Origin: Puccinia triticina
Taxonomy: Eukaryota > Basidiomycota > Pucciniomycetes > Pucciniales > Pucciniaceae
NCBI RefSeq assembly: GCF_026914185.1
Contig: NC_070572.1
Span: forward strand, 3,348,001-3,412,000
Length of the DNA: 64,000 nucleotides
Direction: 5' to 3'
A program made the position numbers and the translations under genes. Position 1 is the first letter of the stretch. The number at the start of each line of letters is the position of its first letter. The notes under the pieces were generated by a model that had not been told where the DNA came from, ran no database searches, and worked only from the letters and a program-made list of their open reading frames with translations. Shown in pieces: positions 10,740-21,771 of this stretch.

Positions 10740-12180
10740 TATTTTGGGCAGCAAGAAGGAAGGGAGTCCCGCAACAGGCCAGAGAAATGATGCATGCTTT
10801 GAACAAGAGTTATAAAAACGTGTATGTATGGTGATTCTAGACAAGCAGAATTTCAAGTGTCAAGCTGGGAGGAAGTCCTATCTTCTGAAGCCTTTACGGC
10901 AAATGTTCAGCCTCAGGAGTTGGAAGCGCACGACAAGTTGGACATCCATCATTTCTGTATTCTACCAGCCACGGTTGAATGCATTTGGGGTGAAAGTAAT
11001 GTCCGCACTGCCTCATCCTTGCAACGGTAGAGAAGGCCCACTGATTCATGGCATCTTGGACGGGCGGCTCAAATTTTTCCAGACAGATTGCACATGGATC
11101 CTGGCCTTGATTGCCGACAACTACATCCACTATTTGTGGATTGGGTGGATTAGAAGTTGAGTTTTCATCGTGATTGCTGTTGGGTTCATCATCATTGGTG
11201 CGCTTATCCTCCTGACTGTAAGCTTGGGCTTGTTGATGCTGAAGGTTCTTTGATTCGCTATTGGCGCTTTCAAGTCCACCTCCGGCATGCTGAGGATTTT
11301 CAAGTGCATTATTTTCACAATGCTGGCTAGCTTCTGTGGTGGCTAGCATGTGTACAGCTTGGTCCAATGAGATTATACACTGCTCAGTGCTTTTGGTGTG
11401 CAATTGCTGGTTATAAGGCATATATGCCGAAATGATGGTATTCCTATCAAAAGCCAATCTCCTGGCTTCCAACTCTTGCTGCTGGAGATCGTGGGACGCT
11501 AAGCCCTTGCAGGATAGATTAGTAATACTAATAGCAGCAATTTCAACATTGGGCCAGAAACACAAACTCTACTTACTACAGGTAAGGATGCTTCCATCGT
11601 AGAGTACCATATACCAGCCATGCTGTGCCGTGATTGCCATTCGCAAGGGATCAGAAGCACGTCGCTCGCTCATGGGACCACGGCGGCCACGAAGGCGCCG
11701 ACGTATCCATGCCAATGCTCTTGCACCTGGAAAACGAGACCTGCTTCTCTCACTGGTTGGCGCGCGAATTTCCTGCCGAGGATCTGACTCTAAAGATGCT
11801 CCAGGCAGGTGAATTTCCCCTCGTAACTCAAAGCTATCTTCCAGATCACTTTCTGGCAGCCGCGGGCAAACGGCCGTAGCTAGCAGGATAAAAGAAGACT
11901 AAAATTAAAAAAGGCCAGGTGACAGGTTCTATGCATAGTCAGTTTGTGGGTTTGCTAGTTTCAGTTTTATAAAGTCTACTTGAACTCAACTAGAATTAAG
12001 ATGAAAAGCTTCATTCCTGGCCGCCAAGTGTTTGTGAATCTTTGACTTGATGGGTTTGTAGAACACTTGATTGTTGATAAGAAATGTGACAGGTTGGGTG
12101 TTTTTGAGTCAGTGCTTCATGTTGGCTTGATGGGAATCATGGGTGCCACACTTCATGTAAAAATAACTGCCCATGAAATA
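10740..12180. repeat. Segmental duplication, copy 1
   Basis: This block aligns in the same orientation with 15720-17150. It covers the RING-H2 coding exons, the first intron, the upstream non-coding region (for example GTTTGTGAATC, GTAGA.CACTTGATTG) and part of the 3' flank. Both flanks are shared, so the copy arose as DNA, not by retroposition of an mRNA. Confidence 0.8.
10894..12014 (-). CDS. Secreted RING-H2 finger protein, copy 1 (three exons)
   Basis: A predicted E3 ubiquitin ligase-type zinc finger protein with a signal peptide. Exon 1 (12014-11991) encodes MKLFILIL. A 92-base intron with donor GTTGAG follows, and exon 2 (11898-11577) continues with SSFILLATAVCPRLPES, so the hydrophobic leader spans the splice. 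A second 78-base intron (11576-11499; GTAAGT donor, TACTAAT branch site, TTAG acceptor) leads to exon 3 (11498-10894). The product is about 316 residues. The C-terminus holds the RING-H2: CAICLEKF, QCGHYFHPKCIQPW, CPTC. The middle is polar and rich in Gln, Asn and Ser. All phases join without stops. The start is chosen because both copies conserve the leader. Secretion plus RING is unusual; whether the mature protein acts outside the cell or in a host cell is not shown. Confidence 0.75.
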
Positions 12181-12193
12181 TAATAGGGGTGAT

Positions 12194-12357
12194 GAAAGTT
12201 GAAATCAAAAAACATCTGAAACATAAAATCATAAAACCATAAAACAATTGGGTGATAATTTTCTTATGTACAATCTTAGAATCAATGCTCTACCTTGAGT
12301 TTTTGGGTGTTTTTCTGCTTGGAAGTTTATGATTTGATGCAATCAACTTACATCCCC
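12194..12357. mobile_element. Degraded MITE, relative of 18476-18673
   Basis: Shares GTTGAAATC, ATAAAATCATAAAA, the GCTCTA.CTTGAGT core and a TGGGTGT segment with the element at 18476. Its terminal inverted repeats have largely decayed. Confidence 0.5.
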
Positions 12358-12359
12358 TG

Positions 12360-13439
12360 CATATTGAATTGAAACTGTTTTATCCAGACTTTATTCAGAG
12401 TACCTGCTGGCAGGTTCTGGGTACCTGAGTGCCAACAGGTGCCTACATTGCATCTCTATATCAACCTGAAGCTGTCAGCAAGCAGGAAAAATGTGTTTTA
12501 TAAGTAGATTGCATGTCTAAATGATGAGAAGCTGCATTATCCGGGTCATATCTGGTCCTATGTGGGGTGAAAAACAGAGTAACTAGAATCTGCAGGTGTC
12601 AAAATGAATTTTGAATGTTTTTTAACAGTATGGACCCCAATTTTTTTCCAAGACACTCCTAGTGATGTTTTTATTCATTTTTATCTGGTTTTCAAACCAA
12701 TTGCAGGAGGACAGATATTTCATCACATTTTTTGCGTGAAAGATCTGCAAAAGTTTTCTGTGCTTGGGGGTGCAGTGCTGCTGGGGAAAGAATCCATTTT
12801 TTTATAAACTATTATCCAATCCTTCCTTCTCAATTATTTTGAACTCGCCCAAAGAAAGCATAAACAGCACCTTTGAATTTCCCTTTCAAAAACTGCCTAC
12901 TGCCTGGAAGTTGAACAGTAGGAGCTCCACAATGTGGTATTTATAAATTTTTCCTCCACAAAGCTGTGCATTCCAGAAGTGGAGGCAATTGATATTTCTC
13001 CTATTTTTTATGGAAATTCAGCTTGTGCTTGCTTGATCATTTTTTTTCTATTGCTGCCATATAAATTGCTTGGAGGGATTGATAGTTTGATTATAAAGAT
13101 GACCATTGGGTACCCGGAATCCATTGCCAAGCAAAAGACCCAAAAATTTATCAAAATCTTCAAAGTTGGAATTAGATGTTGGTGGAAAGAAGCTTTCAAT
13201 TTTTCACTGGGCACTGAGGCCTTGAGGTTGCATCAAAGGCCTCTGTAGTACACAAGGCATTTGGAAATTTTATGTTTTGTGATTTCAGAGAAGCAGAATC
13301 AATCCCCAGTGACTTAGTGAGAAGGAAATCAAATTTTTGGGATGTGGGATACTCCAAAGACATATTTAGAGCTTGAAGAAGGGATCAAAACTAGATTTTG
13401 GTAAACGTTGTGATATAAGGACCAGGGGAGATCTATTCC
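12360..13439. other. AT-rich stretch without a supportable gene
   Basis: Only short open frames of up to about 100 codons are present, with no recognisable motif and unfavourable composition. I see no promoter or RNA gene. Confidence 0.4.
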
Positions 13440-13866
13440 CACTCTCCAGCAACAAAGGGTAGTTGTGTTACGTTGTGATATCCACACAATTTGGTTAACA
13501 TAACTACCCTTGTTACCTGGGGCTCCAATTTACTAATAAAGGGATCTTTTTAAGCCCCACACGTAACGCAATGGGTCTCAAAGAAGAGTCACATTATTGC
13601 ATTATCCGGCCTGTTATTGCTTTATCCCCTGGATAACGCAAAAAAGGACCATTTAAGGCTGTTTTGGCCTCAATACTTGCTTGTTATCAGGGGCCCTGTG
13701 TGCCCTGATAACGCAACAAACATAAGAAGAAGGGCTGTAATGTGGTGCAATAATTTAATTGCACCACCATTATATGTAAAGTGTAGATAATGACAAAATA
13801 TCTGTGAAGTTACCATTATCTATTTGTTACATGTAGCGTAACTACCCTTTGTTGCTCCAGGGAGTG
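13440..13866. mobile_element. MITE with CACTC..CCAGCAACAAAGGG ends, 427 bp
   Basis: The left end CACTCTCCAGCAACAAAGGG and the inverted right end CACTCCCTGGAGCAACAAAG continue together through GGGTAGTT. The interior repeats GATAACGCAA and GTTATTGC-type words. There is no open frame of note and no clear target duplication. Confidence 0.65.
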
Positions 13867-13920
13867 TCATATGTAAAATTCTTTATATAAATGTGCTGGA
13901 GGCCTTTGATGAACATAATA

Positions 13921-14052
13921 GCACTCTTCACGTAAGCTAAACATCAGCAAGATTGAAATAAAGTTTATCCCATTGTGCCAGCCAATTTGGCTGGGAAAGT
14001 ATGCTGATGTATATCTCTCACCATGGTCATAGATTTCTTACGTGAACAGTGC
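13921..14052 (+). mobile_element. Tc1/mariner-type MITE, 132 bp, copy 1
   Basis: The ends are GCACTCTTCACGTAAG and, inverted, GCACTGTTCACGTAAG, flanked on both sides by TA. The second copy at 56852-56983 has the same length and lies in inverted orientation. TA duplication is the mariner signature. Confidence 0.8.
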
Positions 14053-14198
14053 TAATGTTAAGAAATAATGATCAAATCTGGAAATCATTTGGAACTCATC
14101 TAAAACTCATGCAGAAATTGGTTGGAACCAATAAGCTGGAAGTCAACTGGAACTCAGTTGGAACTGTAAAGACACAATGGCTGAAATGAAAGTATAAG

Positions 14199-14447
14199 TC
14201 ACTGCAAAAAAAACTGTGTCAACTGGGAGCAGTTGACATGCGGTAACTCTGAGGAAGCTTGTGGTTTTACGCCAGCCTTACTCAAGGTTTGACTAAACCC
14301 AAGCTTCAATGCACAGTCACTGGGCACCTTGCACATTGGCTTTGCCAAAAAAGGCACTTGTGCATTCAGGTGGAGTTACAATGGCAGCTTGGCTTGAGTA
14401 TCACGCATGTCAACTGCAAGAAGTTGACCAATTTTTTTTTGCAGTGA
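14199..14447. mobile_element. MITE with TCACTGCAAAAAAA ends, 249 bp
   Basis: About 50-bp terminal inverted repeats. TCACTGCAAAAAAA, then TGTCAACT and GCAGTTGACATGCG on the left are mirrored on the right by CGCATGTCAACTGC, AGTTGACC and TTTTTTTTTGCAGTGA. Confidence 0.7.
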
Positions 14448-14449
14448 GT

Positions 14450-15719
14450 GAATTTCAAATTTTTGGAAATTTAGATCATTTATTGGGTTTTAGTAAAGAT
14501 GAATCTGTTTAAAGTGAAGGGTTATATGATACAGGCATTCCAAAATGAGCTACACCACTGACAAAAAACTAAGAAGTAGCTTTGAAGTTGCTTCAAATGA
14601 GAATAAAATGAAAATCAATTCATTACGGCTGTCACCAACCCTGTTCCACAGGAAATTTCCCATATTTTTTGAATATTTCCAGAATAATGTTCAAATATTA
14701 TTCAAATTCTTGTTTATAACTATCAAGCAGTACCCATTTGAATTAAGCTTCAAGTGAGACCTTAATGGGACATCCGACGCCGTGGTGTCCAGCTGCTTAC
14801 CTTTGGCGCTTGCTGTGGTCCTTTCGGCGAGTCTCTTCTAGCTGGGGTTTTCCTCAAGCTTGTTCTTCCTGCTTGCAAGTGTTTTACCTGTATACCTCCA
14901 TAGAATGTTATCAGTTTTCCAACTACACTGCACTGGTTTTGGACTGCGGACAACTTCAACAAGGGCTTACTTTTCTTACCTTTGTTTGCAGCTGAATTAG
15001 ATCCCAAAATCTTTCTCAAGTCATGAGACCAATGTTGTTCACCTAGGCCTGCATTCTCACATGGAATAAAGCTCCCCTTATATCATGGGAAGTTTCTACA
15101 AAACATTTCATTGACTCCCAAATCACTTTCAACACAATTATAAAAAAACTTCTGATTTGTTTCTGACACACTCCAGAATCATTTCCTAATACACATCTGA
15201 TTTTATGCAACCAAAACTCACATAAAATTCAGCTCTGGAACTCCTTGGAGAGTGGGAACATATCTCCCCTGGTGAAGCCATGGGGGAATGAAGACAGAGG
15301 CTTTCAAGCAGACTCAATTGAGCACTCTGGTGGTACACAAGTGACATAATCAAAATTTATGGGGAGAGCCAAGATGAATCTATTTCTTGTATTCAGACTG
15401 AATGAGACTATGTAAACGTATGATCAAACTGTGGCCAAGAGAGAAGTGAACAAGATAAAAAAAGAAAATGATGAAAAAGAAAAGGATGTTACAGCAAAAA
15501 AAAACAGATATAAAGCATCTCAATCCAAGAGGATAGACAGAAAATCATGAGAGAAAATAGTTACTTGTTATTCAGGGTTCTAAGACTACAAGCTAGGGGG
15601 TCATATTTAATAACAGCATGATAATTCAGATTATAATGGAGAATTGTTTCATATTTTGGTGGGTGTAAACCCTGATTCCTAATGATCTCTACATGAATTG
15701 GGATTGAGGCAGCAGCCAG
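14450..15719. other. Intergenic stretch, no supportable gene
   Basis: Short open frames only, none with a recognisable domain. The sequence is AT-rich with an A-rich patch near 15455-15500. Confidence 0.4.
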
Positions 15720-17150
15720 GTTGAGGCAAGACACACGTAGAGGCCAAAAATTCAAGAGGAAATGATGAATGATTTGAAAACAATATATAGAAAACATTTG
15801 AATATGTTTGATGATTCTAGACAATCCAAATTTCAACTGTTATGCTGGGAGGAAGCCATAGTTTCTAGAGCCTCTATGGGGAATTTTGAGCCTCAACAGT
15901 TAGAGTAACACGGCAATTTGGACATCCATCATTTCTGTATTCTACCAGCCACTTTTTAATACATTCAGGGTGGAAGTAATGCTTGCATTGCCTAATCATT
16001 GCAGCTTTGGAGAAGGACCACTGATTCTCAGCATCTTGTGTAGGTGACTTAAATTTTCCCAAACAGATTCCACATGCATCCTTATCTTTATTGCCTACAA
16101 TCACATCCAATATCTCTTTATTGGTTGGATTGGAAGTTGAGCTGTCTTTGTGATTGTTGTTGGTTTTGAGATGCATATCCTCACAACTGTAAGCTTGATT
16201 TTGTTGATGCTGAAGGTCCTTTGATTTGCTGTTAGCTCTTTCAAGGCCACCTCCGGCATGATGAGAATCGGCAAGTGCATCACTTTCACCATGCTGGCTG
16301 GCTTCTGTGGTGACTAGCAAGTGTAGAGCTTGGTCCAATGAGACTACAACCTGCTCAGTGCTTTTGATTTTTAATTGCTTGTTATAAGGCATATATCCCA
16401 AAATGATGGTATTCTTGTTGAAAGCCAATATCCTGGCTTCCAACTCTTGAGGCTGTAAGACATTGTGGGATGGATCAGGAAAGATGGGTCCTATGTAGGT
16501 CAATAAATACCCGCCCATCTGTATGGTGATTGTTGGTCGAAAGGGATCAGAAGCAGGTTGCTCGTTGATGGCTTCGGATGCAACTGATTGATCTCCAAAT
16601 TCTTCGCTGGCTGCTTCGGACGTAGCCGATGGATGAGCATTGGACATTGGGGGATCAAGGCAGCCACCTAATCGCCGGCGCATCCACGCCAATGCTCTTG
16701 CACCTGAAAAACAACAACTGCTTCTATCCCTGGTAGGCGGGCTACTTTCGATCAGGCGAGGGCCTGGCTCTGGAGCTGGCACAACCTGTCGAACTTCCAA
16801 TAGTCGAAAACCAGGGTGATTTTCTAGACGAAGCGGTGGGGAAACAAAGGCCGTAGCTACCAGGATAACAGAAGACTACACATGAGCAAAAGTTCAAATG
16901 AAAGGTTAAATCCAAAGTCAGTTTGTTGGTTTGCTTGTTTTGCTTTGATATGTAATGTTTCCAAAAATCTAATTGAACTCAACCAAAATGAAGATGAAAA
17001 GCTTCATAGAAATCCAAATTTGCTTGTGAATACTTGAATTGATGACTATGTAGAGCACTTGATTGATATCAATCAATGAGTTGGGTTAGGTGTTTGTGAG
17101 TCAGGGAGCCTAGATGGCCATCATGCAGGGTGCCCCATGTCATGTACAGA
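15720..17150. repeat. Segmental duplication, copy 2
   Basis: Partner of 10740-12180 in the same orientation, with homology across exons, intron 1, upstream sequence and 3' flank. It lacks the 78-base second intron of copy 1 and has an extra stretch in the N-terminal coding part. Confidence 0.8.
15874..17007 (-). CDS. Secreted RING-H2 finger protein, copy 2 (two exons)
   Basis: Paralogue of the gene at 10894-12014. Exon 1 (17007-16984) gives MKLFIFIL. A 108-base intron (donor GTTGAG, acceptor TGTAG) follows, and exon 2 (16875-15874) begins SSVILVATAFVSPPLRL and is open to the stop. The product is about 341 residues. The signal peptide is followed by an Arg/Pro-rich part, a Glu/Ser-rich part, then QPQELEARILAFNKNTI (matching copy 1). 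The C-terminal RING-H2 has CGICLGKF, QCKHYFHPECIKKW and CPNC. All eight zinc ligands appear present, so this copy looks functional. A methionine at 16800 could be taken as the start, but the conserved upstream leader in both copies argues for 17007. Confidence 0.75.
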
Positions 17151-17259
17151 TGACACTGCAAAGATAAAGATAAAGTTCAGACTGTTTTATCAAGGCCTCT
17201 AGAATCAGAGTCCCCCCCCCCTCAAAAGAAAAGAAAGAAAAAAAAAAACAGGGTTTCTG

Positions 17260-17465
17260 GTCCCAGCTGAAACTCCATGAAATGTTATGTGTCCTATGGG
17301 AGCTGAACCCACACGGCCCGCAAGCGGGTGACAAAATTCAAATTTTGTCACTTCTGCAGTGACTGCGCACCCACAAAACAAAGTGACAAAATTTGAATTA
17401 CGTCACCCACTTGCGGGCTGTGCCATGTCTCTTATATCCAATGCCATGTCAAGTGTACTAACCAC
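17260..17465 (-). mobile_element. tRNA-like SINE fragment split by a MITE
   Basis: On the minus strand GTGGTTAGTACACTTGACAT resembles a pol III A-box region, and TGGGTTCAGCTCCCATAGG resembles a B box. Between them sits a 115-bp inverted-repeat element (17310-17424). The reading as a SINE is by resemblance to tRNA only. Confidence 0.4.
17310..17424. mobile_element. MITE with GGCCCGCAAG-type inverted repeats, 115 bp
   Basis: The left half, GCCCGCAAGCGGGTGACAAA then ATTCAAATTTTGTCAC, is mirrored by GTGACAAAATTTGAAT and GTCACCCACTTGCGGGC. The element is nearly a single 46-bp inverted repeat with a short spacer. Confidence 0.7.
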
Positions 17466-17682
17466 TGTACATGTCACATGAAGTTACCTAATTGAGGGTA
17501 AGACCTGTAAATGACAGGTCATGAATGAGTGACACCAGCAGGTATGATAAAGTTAAGAGTAGCAGAGCCACAACCTGACACTACATACGCAATTGTGTTA
17601 TGTATTTTGCACTTTTTTTTTTTAAATATTTTGGTTGTCAGAATTGTTTTCTGAAACATATCTTATGTTACATACTTGACAA

Positions 17683-17845
17683 TTATGGTATTCAAAATTG
17701 CAAAAGATTTTTTTGCATAAAATCGTAAACTGCAATTTTGGCTGGGAGATGTCACTTTCAGTTTTATGCACGCTGACATCTCCCAGCCAAAATTGGTTTT
17801 ATGATTTTATGTAAATAGTGACATATGCAATTTTGAATACCATAA
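17683..17845. mobile_element. MITE with TTATGGTATTCAAAATTG ends, copy 1
   Basis: The termini TTATGGTATTCAAAATTGCA and its inverted copy bound a self-complementary interior (GGCTGGGAGATGTCA paired with TGACATCTCCCAGCC). A copy with the same ends but a different interior lies at 54267-54450. Confidence 0.75.
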
Positions 17846-18475
17846 ATGCCTCATGACATCAATTTTGTAAGTTGCATAAAGCTAATTCAATATTTTGAAT
17901 TTATGGTGACAAAACATGCCATTGTGACAATGTCTTGGGCGTTAATGTAAATAGAGTTGGAATGCCACCCAACTTGCAACATGAATTTTGATAACTCAGT
18001 CCCCCAACCAGACTCTGCGGAAGACCCCTCTCCTCCATATTTCCTCATGAAGGGAACTCCTACAAGCATCATGGAGGGGATTTCTGTACTGTCAGATGTT
18101 TAGGGAAGCCATGTCTGTTAGATATATTCCTTCACTGTGATTGGTATATAAAGTGCCATGTTAATTGACTGACACAAGTGCTCTTGTGACTGGTTCCTAC
18201 ACAGAGCAGTCTGAAAGGGGATGCATTTGATAATATGTATAGACATTCAATTCTTGCTTGCTTGATCACTTTTTTTTGCCTTTGTTGTTTTGCTTGCATA
18301 TTTGCTGGGCAGGCAAGATGGTGAGGGGACATAGTGCCTGTGTATGTATGTACATATTTGATTGCAAGCTTGCACTTGGGTATTTGCTAATTGCTGGGGT
18401 GGCTCTCTCCCCTCCACTCCAGACAGGAAGAATTGCAGGAGCATGTCAAGGCATGTCATGAATGGACCAACAGCA

Positions 18476-18673
18476 AGGGTGTTCAAAGTTGAAATCATAA
18501 AATTTTCATTACATAAAATCATAAAATCATAAAACTTTCAAATTATGATTTTATATGTACCATTTTAGAAATGTTGCTCTAATTTGAGTGTTTGGGTGTA
18601 CATATTTTTTTCACCTCAGAATTTTATGATTTTATGGTGTTATGATTTTATGCAAGTCAACTTTGAACACCCT
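18476..18673. mobile_element. MITE with AGGGTGTTCAAAGTTGA ends, 198 bp
   Basis: AGGGTGTTCAAAGTTGA on the left is exactly inverted on the right, each followed inwards by a CATAAAAT run. Decayed relatives lie at 12194-12357 and beside 52977. Confidence 0.75.
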
Positions 18674-19042
18674 AAGCCTTTGAAGTTACATAGTTTGAAC
18701 AACCACCATGACTCCTTTGTTCGGAGCCAAGTTGGCTAAGCAGCAAAGCTAAACCCATACGAAAACTGTCTAAATCTGTTTTATTCCCTCGACAAAACCG
18801 GAAAAGGTGTCAAAGGGCATGGCTTTATGTGAATGTCATGCATGAATGTATGTATTTACTTATGTATGTATATATACTCTGCACAGCAACATCCATCCAT
18901 ATCACCACCACTGCCCATCACCCACTTCCCACCATCAACAACTCCAACTTCTACTTACCTTTCCATCCAAACCAACCAGCCCACCACCCACGTCGCCGAG
19001 CTGACTTCATCCTGACCAAACTCACCCGCTGGAGTGCTCTCA

Positions 19043-20570
19043 ATGAAATATCTCGAAATCCCCGAGGTCAGTTACACTTCTCCAAACTATCTGTCTACCT
19101 TTCTGCCCGCGCCCGTGATACCTGGCTAACTCCCCCTTGATGTATTTATGCACACCCCAGCTCGGGCTGCTGGCCTCAATGCTCTCAGACTCCTCCCATT
19201 CAGTTCGAACGATGACAAGGCTTGAGGCTTACTCCTGCAAGTCGGTCGCCAGCGAACGCAAACTGATGAAATCCCTAGACCAAGAGTTCGCCTCTGATCT
19301 CGAGATCTCAACCTCATCCTCATCCCCAGAAGCTCTCTCGTCATCCAATGCGCTCGAATCCGCATTCGGAAGACTCGATCGAAAGGACTGTCGAAAGACT
19401 TTCTGGCTGCTCATCGCCACCCTCAACGCTGCCTACCCCGACCACAACTTCAGTCGGGTCAAGGTCGAAGACTTCCAGGCTGAATCCCCTCAAGCCGTCC
19501 TCACTAAGCTCTCAGAGGCGCTCGAGCGCGACCGATCAGGCGCCAACTTCGCCTCAACCCTCGGCGCACTCTCGACCTCTCCTGAATATATCCCAAAGAA
19601 GAACTTCAGCTCCCCCGAGGACTCCCAACCACCCAACAACTCTTCACTCACCGCCATCCACCCTCTGATCCGCCAAGTGCTTGACCCTGTCATTGACCTC
19701 TCTCACTGCGAGATCTATTCGTACTGTCCAGACGCCGATAGCGACCCGCATGCCGTAGTCTCCGACGACGAGGAAGACGTCGAGAGTGTTGCCTCCTCGA
19801 TCTATGGCTCACCTAGACACGACCTCCTTCAACACTCCTACTCGACTGATCTTGCCGAGGAAACCATGTGGGAAATCGAAGGTATCGACCATCCAACCTA
19901 CAGCCAACCTACCACCCATCCCGTCCGTCTGGCCTTCGGGACATCCAACCTACCCACCCAGACCATCAGCACCCCCTCCTCCCCACTGCCTAACCAGGCC
20001 ACCCATCCCACTCAATTCTCAAAACCATCCCAAAAACCGACTCGGCCGAACTCCGAGCTCCACCAATCCTTCAAGGCGCACTCAGATCTCCAGACCCCAC
20101 TTCTCTCCCCGTTATCAAGCTCGGGCGAGTCGAGCTACGAAGAAGAATCTGCCGGCGGACTGCTGTGGAGCTCGCACTACTTCTTCTACAATCGAAAGAT
20201 GAAGCGGATCCTCTTCGTCTCTACCTGGGTCCGGAAAGCCCTGATACCCTCTACGACGATCAATGAATCCACAGCCAGTCATTCGACACACGAGCCGGTC
20301 GACTATCTCTTTACCTCGCATCTCAACCGTCCATCGACAACGATGGCCGACACCGATGCTGTGTGGGACCACCCCTCCCAGCTCGTCTTACCCACTCCTG
20401 ATAACCCTCATCGCCGTGACTCTAACAACCTCCCCAAACGGCGCGACTCGGTCCAAAAGAAATCGGCCCAGTCCGCCAAACGGGCCGTCGATCGCTCCGA
20501 ATCTTCCTCCTCGCTCTTGACTCTATCCAGGCCTCAAAAGAAGAAAAAGTCCGTCGGCGCCAGAGCTTAG
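19043..20570 (+). CDS. MAF1: MAF1, repressor of RNA polymerase III (two exons)
   Basis: MAF1 binds Pol III and represses tRNA and 5S transcription under stress, downstream of TOR/PKA signalling. Exon 1 (19043-19066) encodes MKYLEIPE. A 94-base intron (GTCAGT..CCCCAG, 19067-19160) joins in phase to exon 2 (19161-20570), giving 477 residues. Box A is seen in the N-terminal region as MTRLEAYSCKS, then RKTFWLLIATLNAAYPDHNF and IDLSHCEIYSY.PDADSDP. Box B is LLWSSHYFFYNRKMKRILF near residue 345. These motifs are diagnostic of the family. The protein is longer than animal MAF1 because of a long Ser/Pro/Thr-rich insert between the CEIYSY and box B segments and a basic Ser-rich tail. The exon 1 start is chosen because MKYLE-type starts are conserved. 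Its GC content is higher than the surrounding repeats. Confidence 0.93.
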
Positions 20571-21771
20571 TCCTTTTCAGTGTCACTACCACTACTCATT
20601 ACCCGCTCCCTCGATCCCCGGCCGTGTGTGTTGAGATCCTGTGATCATATCTATCCGGATATCTAAGCTTTCTTCTTTTTGCCCGGCTTCACGTTCTTCT
20701 TGTGTTGCCATCATCATCATCAGTCGTGCACCGTCTCGTCTGCCCTTACCCCATATTTATTCCCAGCCATAGGCGCATATCATATCCACATCAGTCTCTC
20801 TCTCTGCTATCTGTAATTTTTCTCTGTCATCTCTTCTTTGGGAGAGTTGCTCGGACCGGATGTAACTTTGTCTTAGTTGTATGGTATTGTGTAACTTCTA
20901 GGTACATTTGTCCTTTCTCTTCGCCCTCTCTCTTCCTCCCACTTTCCGCCTCTTTTTTAGTAGCCCCGAAAATTGCTCGGCGTAGCTCACTGTATATGTA
21001 TCATACAGACACCCAATCTCTTTTCTGGCTGTCTGCTCTTCTCTCTCTCTCTCTTCCTCTCTGGCTGTGTTTACTTCTGTGCTTGACTGCTTATCTAGTG
21101 TGTTGTCTCATTTATTGCCTGCTGGCTGTGTATGCTCTCGAGAGCGGGTGTAATCCAAGGCATTGGGCCTGTGCCATAGCCATAATTACCGTAGTTTTGA
21201 TTGGATTTCTGCTCACTTTTGAACTTCGAATTTGGAGTTGAACATTGCCTGCGATGGCTCACACAATGACCATGAATCCAGAGAAAACACATCATGATGC
21301 AGGCGACTGAGAAAACACATTTATGATGCAAGCGACTTTTATTTTGATAACTTCTGATGCAAGCTAGTTTTGTTTTGATCTTGAACGATTTAGAACGAGT
21401 GGAGACGGAATCTGTCAAACAGTGTTGACCTGAAAAGGGAAATTGAAAATAGTCCAAGCTCCCAAGAAAACCCCAGTAGTCACGAAAACAGTAGCGACAC
21501 TTGCAATAGAACAAAAGACGAGGAAACTATAAGAACGGTAATGGCACAAGCCGCAGTCGCTCGAGGGAGGATCAATGACCCGTCACGCCGCTTACTCCTC
21601 TGGAATCGAGTCTTCTGGTCGGCGCAGAAACAGTCCTCTCTGGTCCAGCCTGTCCAAGCCACCGGTCATTGAACACCGCGGAAATCATCTCGTTCCTGTC
21701 CACAGCTGGTGGAGTTTAAAGCGTGCAGGAAAAATCAGCATTGATGTCTGTAATCAATTTTTGTTTCTGGT
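20571..21771. other. MAF1 3' region and intergenic DNA
   Basis: Pyrimidine-rich sequence (CTCTCTCTCT tracts at about 21040-21060) follows MAF1 and probably holds its 3' UTR. An open frame at 20702-21241 is Cys/Leu/Ser-rich, as expected from translating such DNA, and is not called. Confidence 0.5.

Noticed and set aside
19348..20520. Alternative-frame ORFs inside MAF1
   Set aside because: Shadows of the MAF1 exon, which carries all family motifs.
20702..21241. 179-codon Leu/Ser/Cys-rich plus frame after MAF1
   Set aside because: Pyrimidine-rich 3' UTR-like DNA; no motif, and composition explains the residues.
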